From: Pseudomonadota bacterium
GTDB taxonomy: Bacteria > Myxococcota_A > Bradymonadia > Bradymonadales > GCA-2716585
DNA length: 36,992 nucleotides
Assembly (NCBI GenBank): GCA_005804885.1
Contig: SYOX01000203.1
Span: 1 to 36,992, forward strand
Reading direction: 5' to 3'
Shown: positions 1-8,904 of the stretch, in pieces
Position numbering within the stretch: position 1 is the stretch's first letter
Layout: each line of letters starts with the position of its first letter
The notes under the pieces: model-generated
Database searches by the model: none
Seen by the model: the letters and a program-made list of their open reading frames with translations, nothing else
What the model was told of the DNA's origin: nothing
Made by a program: the position numbers and the translations under genes

Positions 1-601
1 ACGGTCACGTCGAGATCAACGAGTCGACTTCGTTGACGGGCACGTCGAGATCGGGGAGTCAACTTCGTTGATGCGATCCGCACGTTGACGGTCCACCCGG
101 GCTCGCGCCCGGGCCTTGGGTTTTGTCCCGGGTCGCCCCGCCCTCCGGCGGGGCTGGCGATGGGGCGCCAGCCCTCGTGGGGCGTTTCACCCATGTTGAC
201 TTCAGAGGAGATGTTGGGGGATGGGAAGCAGACATCGAGCTAGCTTGAGAGGGTCTGTTCCCCGATTGTTGAAGGCCCGTCGCCAGCCCCGAAGGGGCGT
301 CCCTGGACAAATTGTAGGCCCGGGCGCGAGCCCGGGTGGACCTCCAACGTGCGGATCGCATCAACGAAGTCGACCCGCCGATCCCGACGTGACCGGCATC
401 GAAGTCGACCCGCCGATCCCGACGTGACCATCAACGAAGCCGACTCGCCGATCCGTCTTGCCCCAACCGCGAGCGTCCCTCCCCCTTGTGAAACGAGGGG
501 GAGGACAGGAGGGGGAGTGAAACGAGGGGGAGGACAGGAGGGGGAGTGAAACGAGGGGGAGGACAGGAGGGGGAGTGAGGCGAGGGGGAGTGCAGCCAGG
601 C
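1..601. repeat. Non-coding repeat region: inverted repeat with 35-bp units
   Basis: I see no credible gene here. The left arm (about 41-160) pairs with the right arm (about 280-391) as an imperfect inverted repeat. From 41 to about 115 the pairing is nearly gap-free (paired positions sum to 432); closer to the centre there are small gaps. Each arm carries a strong palindrome, CCCGGGC-N4-GCCCGGG, at 96-113 and 319-336. The outer ends are built of 35-bp tandem units. Left units begin at 6 and 41. Right units at 366-394 and 401-429 are identical over 29 bases, with a partial third at 436-455. The central loop (about 161-279) is unique. It lies 3' of the minus-strand L,D-transpeptidase gene. It could be a dispersed intergenic repeat or a MITE-like element, or a fold in RNA. 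No transposase gene is visible. Confidence 0.75.
488..592. repeat. 29-bp G-rich tandem repeat, three copies plus a partial
   Basis: Three identical 29-bp units occupy 488-516, 517-545 and 546-574, and a degenerate partial unit runs to about 592. The plus strand is almost pure purine (GTGAAACGAGGGGGAGGACA then AGGAGGGGGA). The repeat sits immediately after the stop codon of the minus-strand gene ending at 602. The runs of G could form quadruplex structures or slow polymerase. There are no spacers, so it is not a CRISPR array. Confidence 0.85.
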
Positions 602-2329
602 TCACCAGGGGTCGACAGCGGGAGGCTTGGGGAGGGCCTGATCGTCGCGGTAGATGTCGGGGGCGAAGTGGACGAGGTCGGTGTCGGGGTGGACGAAGGT
701 GGTGTTGTACTCGAAGAAGACGGGGATGGGCGTCTTCAGGTCGATCTTGCGGGTCTGGCGCTTCGAATCGAGGGCGCGCTGAAGGATCTCGACGCCCTCG
801 GCGCCTTGCTCTCGGGCGATGAGGTGCTCGGCGATGCGCTGGGGGTCCTTCAGGCGGATGCAGCCGTGGCTCAGCGCGCGCTCGTCGCGGTCGAGGAGCT
901 CGGGCTGGTTCGTGCCGTGCAGGAAGATGAGCGGGTGGTGGGGGAGCACCCGCAGGACGAGCGCCCCGAGGGGGTTCTGAGGGCCTGGAGGGACCTTCTT
1001 GGGGTTGTTGCGGACGCCCCACCACCAGGGGTGGGCCTCCAGGCGATAGATCACCCCGTCGAAGCGCGGCGTCGGGCTCCAGGGCGCGCCGACGACGGCG
1101 TCGAGGCGCTCAAAGACCTGTGATCCCTCGACAATCTGGACCTTGAACTCCGGCAGGTTGACGCGGACGTACTCGCCGCTCATCCGGGTCAGCGAGCGAT
1201 GCCACCGCACCAGGCCCAGGCGCAGGCGACCCACGAGCGCCTCGGCGGGCACGGAGAGCGCCTTGAGGGTGTCGGCGTCCAGCGCCCCCGTCCCCGTCAA
1301 CCCGCGCGTCTGCTGGAAGCGCCTCAGCTGCGCGCTGAGCGCGCCGTCGAGGGCCTCGTCCTCGACAACAAGCGGCCCAAAACCCTCCGCCACGAGGCGC
1401 CGACGGACGGCGACGAGGCCAGGGTGGCGGTCGCCCAGCGCGAGCCCTGCGGGGAGATCGTCGGGCGGGGGGGCCAGCGCCCCGGCCCTGGCCAGGGCCG
1501 TGTAGCGGGCTAAGGCCGCGCGGAGCCTGGCGTAATCCTCATGGTGGGGCGCGACCCGATCGAGGTTCTCAGCGGGCCAGACGGCCACGGGGTTCTGCGC
1601 GCGCCACTCCGTAAGCTGCTTTCGGGCCCTCAGGCGCCACCAGTTGCCAAACTGCGCGTCGGGCAGGGGCAGGCGCAGCGCCTCGTCCAGCGCCCATATC
1701 CCCTGGACCAGGGCGGCGTCGAGGGCGGCGACGGCCCCGCGCCGATCCACCGCGAGCCGATCAAGGCGCCGCAGCTCGTCCTGCGCGCTCTGCGGCAGCG
1801 TCGCCGCGTCCAACGGCGCGCTCAAGTCGACCTCGCCGCCCTCAAAGCCCGCCAGCGCCTCCTCGCCGAGCCCGCCCTCGGCGGTCGCCCTGGCCTCACG
1901 GTCGATGGCGTCGAGGGCGGCCAGCGCGTCGTCGACGGGCGGCCACCCCTCGGGCCGGGCGATGCCGTGGGTCCAGGCCTGGGCGGTCAGCGCTCCCCCC
2001 TCGAAGAAGACCGGGGTGTGGAGCCGGTGCGCGTAAAGCCCCTCGACGGCGGCGCGCGCGCCCTCGTCCGCCAGCGCCGCGCGGCAGCCAACGGCCAGCT
2101 CCTCCGCCTTCGGATCGGTCAGCAGGCGGCTCCAGCGTCGGGCCTTGATCGCGCGCCACTGATCATCGAGCCGGGCGGCGCTGGCCGCGTCCAGCGCGGG
2201 CCGAGGGGCCTGCACGGGCTTGGGGCCGCTGGCCGGGCGAGGGGGCTCGGCGCACCCCAGACACAGGCACAGCGCGAGGCTCGTCGCCATTGCGGTGGTG
2301 GGGAAGGGCAGATGTCGGGCCAGAGTCAC
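602..2329 (-). CDS. L,D-transpeptidase lipoprotein, YcbB/LdtD-like
   Basis: The product of about 575 residues is a probable peptidoglycan-remodelling enzyme of the periplasm or outer-membrane inner face. The YkuD catalytic motif is present as HGTN followed by SHGCIRLK, with the catalytic Cys at about residue 490 and its His at 488. Upstream are a peptidoglycan-binding-1 segment (about residues 310-360, FQQTRGLTGTGALD) and the VGxPWSPTPRF motif typical of the YcbB/LdtD group. The size is close to E. coli YcbB (615 residues). By family knowledge it would form 3-3 crosslinks or attach proteins to meso-diaminopimelate. I chose the GTG at 2329 because GAGG lies 7 bases upstream and it supplies an Arg-containing n-region. 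The ATG at 2290 would start right before the hydrophobic core. The lipobox-like CLGC is imperfect at position -3, so lipidation is likely but not certain. Confidence 0.88.
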   Translation of the reverse strand: MTLARHLPFPTTAMATSLALCLCLGCAEPPRPASGPKPVQAPRPALDAASAARLDDQWRAIKARRWSRLLTDPKAEELAVGCRAALADEGARAAVEGLYAHRLHTPVFFEGGALTAQAWTHGIARPEGWPPVDDALAALDAIDREARATAEGGLGEEALAGFEGGEVDLSAPLDAATLPQSAQDELRRLDRLAVDRRGAVAALDAALVQGIWALDEALRLPLPDAQFGNWWRLRARKQLTEWRAQNPVAVWPAENLDRVAPHHEDYARLRAALARYTALARAGALAPPPDDLPAGLALGDRHPGLVAVRRRLVAEGFGPLVVEDEALDGALSAQLRRFQQTRGLTGTGALDADTLKALSVPAEALVGRLRLGLVRWHRSLTRMSGEYVRVNLPEFKVQIVEGSQVFERLDAVVGAPWSPTPRFDGVIYRLEAHPWWWGVRNNPKKVPPGPQNPLGALVLRVLPHHPLIFLHGTNQPELLDRDERALSHGCIRLKDPQRIAEHLIAREQGAEGVEILQRALDSKRQTRKIDLKTPIPVFFEYNTTFVHPDTDLVHFAPDIYRDDQALPKPPAVDPW

Positions 2330-2358
2330 GGTGGGGCCTCGCAGCGTCGTGCCGCACA

Positions 2359-2386
2359 AGATTACGGGTTGCGCCTTCTCAGGCAA
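2359..2386 (-). promoter_or_regulatory. Candidate promoter for the L,D-transpeptidase gene
   Basis: On the minus strand TTGCCT (2386-2381) is followed after 16 bases by TAATCT (2364-2359). The predicted transcript would start about 20 bases before the chosen GTG at 2329. It is a moderate sigma-70-type match found by eye in the 148-bp divergent gap. Confidence 0.3.
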
Positions 2387-2477
2387 TTTGTTTGATGCTC
2401 CGTGGCGCGAGGCACCTCGACGATCCAGGATCGCCGGTGTAATTCGAATGAGGGGTTGTCGCTGGCGTGGGGGCGAG

Positions 2478-3449
2478 ATGTCGGAGGGCGGACAGGGGGA
2501 GGGGGGCGGCGGCAATGTCCGGGTGCGGCGCTTCGAGGTGGATCAGAACTTCGAGGGGTGGCGGCTCGATAGCTTCCTGGCCAACCGGGTGTCGCGCCTG
2601 TCCAGATCGCGGGTCGGGGAGATCGCCCGCAATGGGGGCGTCGAGCTCTCGCCGCCGCGCCGCGCGCGCCCTGGGCTGCGGCTCCGAAGGGGGGACGTGG
2701 TCACGTTGCGCGAGCGCCTCCCCGATGAGCGCGTTCAGGACGATGAGGTCGAAATCCTCTATAAAGACGAGGTGTTGCTGGCGTTGAACAAGCCCGCCGG
2801 GATGCTGGTCCACGAGGCCGCCAGCCAGCGCCTCAACACCGTCCAGCACTACCTCGGCCGCGCGGGCTTCGAGGGGGCCGAGCCGGTCCACCGCATCGAT
2901 CGCGAGACGAGCGGCGTGCTGGTCTGCAGCCTCGCGCGGGGTCACGTCGCCCCGCTGCGCGAGCAGTTCGCGGGGCGCGGGACGCGCAAGGTCTACCGCG
3001 CCCTGGCTCTGGACCCCGATGGCCGCTGGGAGGTGGGTCAGCGCTCGCGCCTGGACACGCCGCTCGGGCTCGATCCGGCCAGCCTCACCGGGGTCCGCAT
3101 GGGGCGAGGCGACCTGAGCGCGCTGACCCACGTCGAGGTCCTCGGTCGGCGGGAGGGCGGCCCGCACGGGGCAATGGCCGACCTCGCCGTCCGCATCGAG
3201 ACCGGCCGTCAACACCAGATCCGCGTCCACCTCGCCCTGGAGGGCACCCCCATCGCGGGGGACAAGCTCTACGGCCAGACGGACGACTTCTTCAGGGCGC
3301 TCGCCGACGATCCCGACGACGAGGCGCTGTTGGCGACCCTGCCTTTCCCGAGGCACGCGCTGCACGCGTGGCGGCTCCGCTTGAAGCACCCGGACACGGG
3401 CGAGCCGGTGGCCTTCGAGGCGCCGCTCCCGGCGATCTGGGGCGAGTGA
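2478..3449 (+). CDS. RluA-family rRNA/tRNA pseudouridine synthase
   Basis: This cytoplasmic RNA-modifying enzyme has about 323 residues. An S4-like RNA-binding domain (about residues 20-80, WRLDSFLANRVSRLSRSRV) precedes the catalytic domain. The signature HRIDRETSG places the catalytic Asp at residue 141. Further family motifs are LNKPAGMLVH (about 103-112), RKVYRAL and TGRQHQIRVHL. These fix the family (isomerising uridine to pseudouridine) but not the target site, so I give no rluA/C/D symbol. The length is normal. The start at 2478 is the last Met before the conserved region; an in-frame ATG at 2448 is an alternative, and the much longer frame upstream has no support. It is divergent from the transpeptidase gene and ends 20 bp before the convergent DUF362 gene. 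Confidence 0.92.
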   Translation: MSEGGQGEGGGGNVRVRRFEVDQNFEGWRLDSFLANRVSRLSRSRVGEIARNGGVELSPPRRARPGLRLRRGDVVTLRERLPDERVQDDEVEILYKDEVLLALNKPAGMLVHEAASQRLNTVQHYLGRAGFEGAEPVHRIDRETSGVLVCSLARGHVAPLREQFAGRGTRKVYRALALDPDGRWEVGQRSRLDTPLGLDPASLTGVRMGRGDLSALTHVEVLGRREGGPHGAMADLAVRIETGRQHQIRVHLALEGTPIAGDKLYGQTDDFFRALADDPDDEALLATLPFPRHALHAWRLRLKHPDTGEPVAFEAPLPAIWGE

Positions 3450-3469
3450 CGCCCGATCGGCGCGGGCGC

Positions 3470-4636
3470 TCAGGCGGGTTGGCGGAAGATGGCCTCGATG
3501 CGCTCGGCGTCGGCGACGTTGTCAAAGCGCAGCTCGACCTTGTCGGGGGAGTCGACGCCGAGTCCGAACTCGATGCCGTGGCGGATCTGCGGGCAGGCCC
3601 AGGGGGGGCAATCGACGAGGAAGGGGTGGCCGGCGTCGGGGATGGGGATGGGGGTGCGCCCAAGCTCGAGCTTGAGCAGCGCGGCGCCGCAGGCGTCCAG
3701 GGCGAGCCTGTCGACGCTGGCCAGGACGAGGCCGGGCAGGGTGCGGACGGCGTTGGCGCCTGCGCCGCCGGGGCCGCCGTTGATGAGCGCGGCGCGGGCG
3801 TCGAGGATGTTCAGGCGCGGGGCGAAGGCGCCGTTGAGGATCGCGATGTCGCGCGAGAGCTGGTCGGGGCGGGAGCGGACGTAGTGCATGGGGTTTCGGG
3901 AGTCGTCGCCGATGGCGCCGATGAGGTTCTTCATCGACAGGGAGAAGACGGCCCACTCGTGGTTCTTGCACACGGGCAGGTTGATGAAGTGGTCGGCCTC
4001 GACGATGCGCCGCATGGCCAGCAGTCCCCCCAGACCGGCCCAAGTCTCTTCGAAGCCGGGCGGCTGGAGCAGGACCCAGGCGTCGGGGTCTTCGGAAGGG
4101 CGAGGGGCGGCGTAGACCTCGTCGGCGCCTGCGGCCAGGGCCGCCTCGCGCTGGCCGGTGGCCTCCAGGACGGGGGCGGAGTCGTGGCGGCGCGCGGGGC
4201 GGTCGCCGACGGTGACGTGGCCGGCGCCCAGATCGCGCATGACCCGGACGACGGCGGCGATGACCTCGTTGCTCGTCACGATCCCGGGGCGGCCCGCAAC
4301 GACGCCGTGGACGGCGTTGGTCTTGATGAAGACCGTGTCGCCGGGGCGGATCTCGGGCAGCCCCCCCGCGAGCTGGACGGCGCGACGGACGGCCACCTCG
4401 GCGTCGAGGCGGTGGACGATGGCGACGGCCGCCGTGCCCTCCTCGATGGGGACGGGCTCGCCGGGGGAGGCGTCGACGTTGTCGTCGATGCCGCCGTCGC
4501 GGGGGATGGGCGGCGTGGTGATGTTGGTGCCCTGGCCTTCGAGGTCGCTGGAGCAGGCGCCCAGCGCCAGCGCGCCGGTCAGAGCCCCGGCGCGCTCAAG
4601 GAAGGCCCTTCGGGTGAGGTCAGAGCGGCTCTTCAT
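3470..4636 (-). CDS. DUF362 family protein with twin-arginine lipoprotein signal
   Basis: The product has about 388 residues. The N-terminus MKSRSDLTRRAFLERAG carries a twin-arginine motif (RR at 9-10), followed by a hydrophobic stretch and a lipobox-like ALGAC with Cys at 28. It is therefore probably folded in the cytoplasm, exported by Tat and lipidated. The rest matches the DUF362 pattern. The first block is VFIKTNAVHG with GIVTSNEVIAAVVRVMRDLGA, then VTVGDR, and finally FINLPVCKNHEWAVFSLSMK. Some DUF362 proteins are linked to iron-sulfur proteins, but I see no CxxCxxC ferredoxin motif here and the reaction is unknown. Its ATG is 4 bases after the stop of the large cysteine-rich gene on the same strand, so translation is probably coupled. 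The much longer upstream frame is a shadow inside that gene. Confidence 0.85.
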   Translation of the reverse strand: MKSRSDLTRRAFLERAGALTGALALGACSSDLEGQGTNITTPPIPRDGGIDDNVDASPGEPVPIEEGTAAVAIVHRLDAEVAVRRAVQLAGGLPEIRPGDTVFIKTNAVHGVVAGRPGIVTSNEVIAAVVRVMRDLGAGHVTVGDRPARRHDSAPVLEATGQREAALAAGADEVYAAPRPSEDPDAWVLLQPPGFEETWAGLGGLLAMRRIVEADHFINLPVCKNHEWAVFSLSMKNLIGAIGDDSRNPMHYVRSRPDQLSRDIAILNGAFAPRLNILDARAALINGGPGGAGANAVRTLPGLVLASVDRLALDACGAALLKLELGRTPIPIPDAGHPFLVDCPPWACPQIRHGIEFGLGVDSPDKVELRFDNVADAERIEAIFRQPA

Positions 4637-4640
4637 GGTC

Positions 4641-7600
4641 TCAGCGCCGCCTGATGAAGGCCACGAGGCCCAGTGCAAGCGCCGCCAGCGACCACGGGAG
4701 GCGCTGGTGGCCTGTGTCGCCGGCCGGCAGGGTGCAGAGGCAGGCGTTGCCCTGGACCGTGAAGGAGATATCCTTGCACAGCCCGTCGGTGTCGCAGACC
4801 TCGCCGTCGAGGCACTCGCTGTTGTCGACGCAGATGTCCTCGCAGATCTGCTCCTCGGGGGTGCAGCGCTGGCCGTCTTCGCAGTCGAGATCGGAGGTGC
4901 AAGGATCCTCCGGGCTGCACAGGCGCGAGTCTGGATCGCAGATCTCGCCCTCGGGGCAGTCGCTGTCCTCGTCGCACTCCGGCTCGGGGCGGCACTGGCC
5001 CGCCTCGATGTCACAGACCTCGCCCTCGGGGCAGTCGCCGTCGTCGTCGCAGCGGTTGCGCGGGACACAGACGAGGCGCTCGGGATCGCAGCGCTGGATG
5101 GGCTCGCAGTCCTCGTCGAGGCGGCAGCCCTGGCGGCAGATGAAGTCGTCGCAGATCTCGTCCTCGGCGCACTCCTCGTCGGTGGTGCAGCGCACGTCGG
5201 GGATGCAGACGAGGCGATCGGGGTCGCAGACCTGATCCTCGGCGCAGTCGGCGTCGAGGCGGCAACCCTGGCGGCAGATGAGATCGTCGCAGATCTCGTC
5301 CTCGGCGCACTCCTCGTCCCTCGTGCACTCCGGCGCCGGGATGCAGACGAGGCGGTCGGGGTCGCAGACCTGGTTGTCGTCGCAGTCGGGGGTGCTCCGG
5401 CAGCCTTCGCGGCAGACGAAGTCGTCGCAGATATCGCCCTCATCGCAGTCGCTGTCCCGGTGACAGGGCAGGTCCTGGACGCAGACGAGGCGGTTGGAGT
5501 CGCAGATCAGGCCGCCCTCGCAATCGGTGTTGCTGCGGCAGCCTTCGCGGCAGATGAAGTTGTCGCAGATGTCACCTCCCTCGCACTCGTCGTCACGACG
5601 GCACTCAAGGCCAGGGCCGCAGACGAGGCGATCGGGGTCGCAGACCTGGTTGTCGTCGCAGTCGGGGGTGCTGCGGCAGCCTTCGCGGCAGATGAAGTCG
5701 TCGCAGATCTCGTCATCGCCGCACTGCGCGTCGCGCGTGCAGCGGAAGCGGCAGATGTTCGCGTCCAGGTCGCAGGACTCGCCCTCGCCGCAATGGAGGT
5801 CGAGGTAGCAGTCGACGCAGATACGGTCGGAGGGCTCGCAGAAGTCGCCGGGCAGATCGCCCTGGGGGCAGTCGTCGTCGTTGTCGCAGACAGGGCAGGC
5901 GCCCAGCCCCCGGAGCGAGGCGCCCGCGGCGGACGCCCGGCAGGCGTTGGCGTAGGTCGTGTTGTCGCAGCCGCACACCGGGTCGAAGTCGTTGGAGCAG
6001 ACGATCGGCCGCAGAGTGCAGAGGCCGCCGCCGCCGCAGGTGGTGTCGGGGAACTGGCAGAAGCGCCCATCGGGGCAGTCCGCGTTCGTGTCGCAGGGCC
6101 GCCCGACGCACACATTGCGGTCCAGGTCGCAGATCTCCCCGTCGTCGCAATGGGCGTCGAGGTAGCAGTCGACGCAGACGAGGTCTTCCGGCTCGCAGAA
6201 GTCACCCTCGAAGCCCGGCTGCGGGCAGTCGTCGTCCGTCCGGCACAGCGGGCAGGCGCCCTCGCCGCGCACCGTCACGCCGGCCCTCTGCGCCAGACAG
6301 TCGTTGTTGTAGGTCGTGTTGTCGCAGCCGCACACCGGGTCGGAGACGCCGGGGCAGACCTGGGGCCTCACCGCGCAGAGGCCCGCGCCGCCGCACTGGT
6401 TGTCCTCCTCCCCGGCGAAGAGGCAGAAGAGGTCGACGCCGCAGTCGCTGTTGTCGTCGCAGGGCTGGTCGACGCAGGTGCGGGTACCCAGATCGCAGCG
6501 CAGGCCGCCCCCGCAGTGGGCGTCGAGGTAGCAGATGACGCAGACGAGATCGGTCGGCTCGCAGAAGTCGCCCTCGATGCCCGGCCGCGGGCAGTCGTTG
6601 TCCGTCCGGCAAAGCGGGCAGGCGCCCTCCTCGGCCACGTCGACGCTGGAGCGGGCCGCGAGGCAGGCGTTGTCGTAGGTGTTGCCGTCGCAGCCGCAGA
6701 CCTGCGCGTCGAGCCCGGTGCAGACATCGGGGATGTCCTCGCAGATCCCCTGGCCGCCGCAGACCACGCCGCCCTGGTCCGGGAAGTTGCAGTACTGGAC
6801 CTGGGAGCAGTCGCCGTTGTCGTCGCAGGGCCGGCCAACGCAGATGTTCCGATCCAGATCACAGACCTCGCCCCCGGTGCAGTGAGCGTCGAGGTAGCAC
6901 TCGACGCAGACGAGGTCGGTCGGCTCGCAGAACTCGCCGTCGAAGCCCCGCTGCGGGCAGTCGTCGTCCGTCCGGCACAAGGGGCACTGCCCGTTGGCCT
7001 GGACGGCGGCGCCCGCGGCGTTGGCCAGGCACGCGTTGTCGTAGTCGATGTTGTCGCAGCCGCACACAGGGTTGATGGTGTTCGGGCAGTTCACCGGTCG
7101 GTTCGCGCATATGCCATCGCCCTCGCAGGCGTCCTCGCCTTGATCCGAGAACTGGCAGTACTGGGTCTGCAGGCAGTCGCCGTTGCGGGTGCAGGGCCGG
7201 TCGATGCAGACGTTCTGGGCGCAGATCTGACCGTTGGGGCACTGATCGTCGCGGGTGCAGCCGAAGGCGATGACCCGGACCTGATCCGGCGTGGCGGTCT
7301 CGGTGCCCTGGTAGAGCTTCCGGGCGCCGAAGCTGAAGCCCGTCCCCCAGGGCGACGGCAGCGGCACGGTGAACTGGTTGCGCAGCTGCCCGTTGGCCGG
7401 GTTGTACTCAAAAAGGTCGCCGGGCTGGCCGTTGTTGAAGCCGATGACCCAGAGGCTGTTGCGCACCGTGTCGAAGGCCAGGCCCGTGCGGTTCAGGGTG
7501 GGGATCGCGAACTCGAAGCGGCGATCCATGATGACGTCGTCGAGGATGGTCCAGACGCGGAAGGCGTCCGTGCTGAAGGTCTCGGTGCCGGTGACCAGCT

Positions 7601-8711
7601 TGCCGGCCGCGAAGGTCAGCGAGTGGCCGTAGGGGCCGGGCCTGTTGACGTCCCGGCCGAAGCGGCCGCCGATCAGGGCGCCCGTCTCGGGGTTGAGCTG
7701 ACAGAAGCCGCCGTTGTTCCAGGTCCACACCCACAGGCTGTTGCGGCCCGGATCATAGGCCATCGAGGGATCCTCGCCGCCGCATTCCTCCATCTCGAAG
7801 GTGCGCTCGCGCACGAAGCGACCCTGGCCCTCGCGCCGGAAGACGTTGACGGTCGATCCGAGATCGCTGATCCACACCCGGTTCTGGAAGGCCGCGACCC
7901 CGGCGCTGAAGCCCAGCCCGGAGAAGAAGGTGTCGACCTGCTGACCCTGGGCGTTGTAGACGCGCATGCCGCCGCCGATGCCCTCGGCCAGATAGAAGAG
8001 CCCGAGCTGGTTGGAGAAGTCCATGTCCTGGAGGTCCGGCAGGCCAGGGTTGAAGGAGAGCGCCGGGGCCACCGAGGCGCCGTCGGGGTTGTCGAGCAGA
8101 TCGTCAAAGGCCATGATGATCTTGCGATTGTCGTCCGAAATCCACATCCGGCGCCGCGCCTCGTCGTAGGCCAGGCCGTGAATGGTCCGGGTCCCGATGC
8201 CCGTGATGACCTTGTCCAGCCGCACGTCCACGACGCCCTGCGTCCGGCGCTCGAAGACCCGCACCTCGGTCCCCTGGCCGTTGCTGACGTAGATCGTCGA
8301 CCCGTTGACCGCCACGCCGCTGACCGGGCCGTTGAAGGGCGCAAACCCCTCCACTCGCGTCCCGAAGGGGTCAAAGCCGTCCACGACGTTGTCGCGCGCC
8401 ACGCACATCAGCTGGGTCTGATCCGCCCAGGCCAGATCCCCCAAGCTCCCCGTCACCGGGAAGCTGAAGCCCCCCGTCACCGTCGACCTGTCCGGCAGGC
8501 CCAGGATCCCCGACCAGCGGAAGATCCGCCCCGCCTGGGAGTCCGCGCCGAAGATGTCCTGGGAGTCGTCCTTGAACGCGACGCCTCGGATCGAGCGCCC
8601 CTCGGTCGCGTCGATGCTCTTCTCCAGAAAGGGGGCCTGAGCAAGCGCTGCGGACGACACACACAAGGCCGTGACCAACATGGCCACGACGCCAGCTATT
8701 CTTGGCTTCAT
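4641..8711 (-). CDS. Secreted beta-propeller, Kazal and cysteine-repeat surface protein with MYXO-CTERM-like anchor
   Basis: The product has 1356 residues. A Sec signal peptide (cut near ALAQA, about residue 25) leads to a propeller-like region (about 30-480) with repeated phrases such as GLAYDEARRRMWISDD and GLAFDTVRNSLWVIG. Four modules of about 121 residues follow (about 490-945), each with a Kazal-like core of the form PVCGCDNTTYxNxCLAxxAG. Next are five 46-residue cysteine repeats (991-1220) and further CxxDxDC units. The end is a Cys-rich tripeptide CLC, a linker, a hydrophobic helix and RRR, resembling MYXO-CTERM sorting tails. By family knowledge this implies surface display or cleavage and lipid attachment. 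Kazal folds often inhibit serine proteases, so a protective or protease-binding surface role is possible but unproven. It is the first gene of a two-gene unit with the DUF362 protein. Confidence 0.85.
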   Translation of the reverse strand: MKPRIAGVVAMLVTALCVSSAALAQAPFLEKSIDATEGRSIRGVAFKDDSQDIFGADSQAGRIFRWSGILGLPDRSTVTGGFSFPVTGSLGDLAWADQTQLMCVARDNVVDGFDPFGTRVEGFAPFNGPVSGVAVNGSTIYVSNGQGTEVRVFERRTQGVVDVRLDKVITGIGTRTIHGLAYDEARRRMWISDDNRKIIMAFDDLLDNPDGASVAPALSFNPGLPDLQDMDFSNQLGLFYLAEGIGGGMRVYNAQGQQVDTFFSGLGFSAGVAAFQNRVWISDLGSTVNVFRREGQGRFVRERTFEMEECGGEDPSMAYDPGRNSLWVWTWNNGGFCQLNPETGALIGGRFGRDVNRPGPYGHSLTFAAGKLVTGTETFSTDAFRVWTILDDVIMDRRFEFAIPTLNRTGLAFDTVRNSLWVIGFNNGQPGDLFEYNPANGQLRNQFTVPLPSPWGTGFSFGARKLYQGTETATPDQVRVIAFGCTRDDQCPNGQICAQNVCIDRPCTRNGDCLQTQYCQFSDQGEDACEGDGICANRPVNCPNTINPVCGCDNIDYDNACLANAAGAAVQANGQCPLCRTDDDCPQRGFDGEFCEPTDLVCVECYLDAHCTGGEVCDLDRNICVGRPCDDNGDCSQVQYCNFPDQGGVVCGGQGICEDIPDVCTGLDAQVCGCDGNTYDNACLAARSSVDVAEEGACPLCRTDNDCPRPGIEGDFCEPTDLVCVICYLDAHCGGGLRCDLGTRTCVDQPCDDNSDCGVDLFCLFAGEEDNQCGGAGLCAVRPQVCPGVSDPVCGCDNTTYNNDCLAQRAGVTVRGEGACPLCRTDDDCPQPGFEGDFCEPEDLVCVDCYLDAHCDDGEICDLDRNVCVGRPCDTNADCPDGRFCQFPDTTCGGGGLCTLRPIVCSNDFDPVCGCDNTTYANACRASAAGASLRGLGACPVCDNDDDCPQGDLPGDFCEPSDRICVDCYLDLHCGEGESCDLDANICRFRCTRDAQCGDDEICDDFICREGCRSTPDCDDNQVCDPDRLVCGPGLECRRDDECEGGDICDNFICREGCRSNTDCEGGLICDSNRLVCVQDLPCHRDSDCDEGDICDDFVCREGCRSTPDCDDNQVCDPDRLVCIPAPECTRDEECAEDEICDDLICRQGCRLDADCAEDQVCDPDRLVCIPDVRCTTDEECAEDEICDDFICRQGCRLDEDCEPIQRCDPERLVCVPRNRCDDDGDCPEGEVCDIEAGQCRPEPECDEDSDCPEGEICDPDSRLCSPEDPCTSDLDCEDGQRCTPEEQICEDICVDNSECLDGEVCDTDGLCKDISFTVQGNACLCTLPAGDTGHQRLPWSLAALALGLVAFIRRR
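5052..5741 (-). repeat. Five tandem 138-bp (46-residue) cysteine repeats
   Basis: Five in-frame units of exactly 138 bp lie within the surface protein gene (residues 991-1220). An anchor sequence recurs at 5134, 5272, 5410, 5548 and 5686, each 138 bp apart. The consensus has eight cysteines per unit: CTRDEECxxxEICDDFICR then GCRxxxDCxxxQVCDPDRLVC. DNA identity between units is high enough to suggest recent duplication and continuing copy-number change. Confidence 0.9.
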
Positions 8712-8772
8712 GGATTCAACCCTGGACTCAGGAGATGAAGACCACCTCTTCGGGGATGGGACTCAAGGTAGA

Positions 8773-8801
8773 GAATTATCAAAACTTGCCCTTCAATGCA
8801 A
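8773..8801 (-). promoter_or_regulatory. Candidate promoter for the large surface protein gene
   Basis: On the minus strand TTGCAT (8801-8796) is followed by a 17-base spacer and TAATTC (8778-8773), in an AT-rich patch of otherwise GC-rich DNA. It lies about 62 bases upstream of the ATG at 8711. An overlapping GATAAT gives a 15-base spacing alternative. Confidence 0.4.
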
Positions 8802-8904
8802 GAAGCGCCAGGGCGGGTTCAGGGACGCCGGGGATTGCAAGGTCGGCAAAGCCCGCGCTATAAGTGCTCAAAACCTTCCCCGGCAAGACAGAGCGGAGCG
8901 GCGA

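Noticed and set aside
366..592. Possible CRISPR array (35-bp and 29-bp periodic repeats)
   Set aside because: The repeats are contiguous or have non-variable spacing of a few bases, with no unique spacers and no cas genes nearby.
59..1025. Several open frames in the repeat region at the left end
   Set aside because: They are Pro/Arg/Gly-rich translations of the inverted and tandem repeats, without good starts, and one overlaps the real transpeptidase gene.
4158..8738. Plus-strand open frame of 1526 codons
   Set aside because: It is antisense to the cysteine-rich surface gene. Its translation is a low-complexity Val/Ala/Asp-rich string mirroring the Cys repeats, with no signal or domain.
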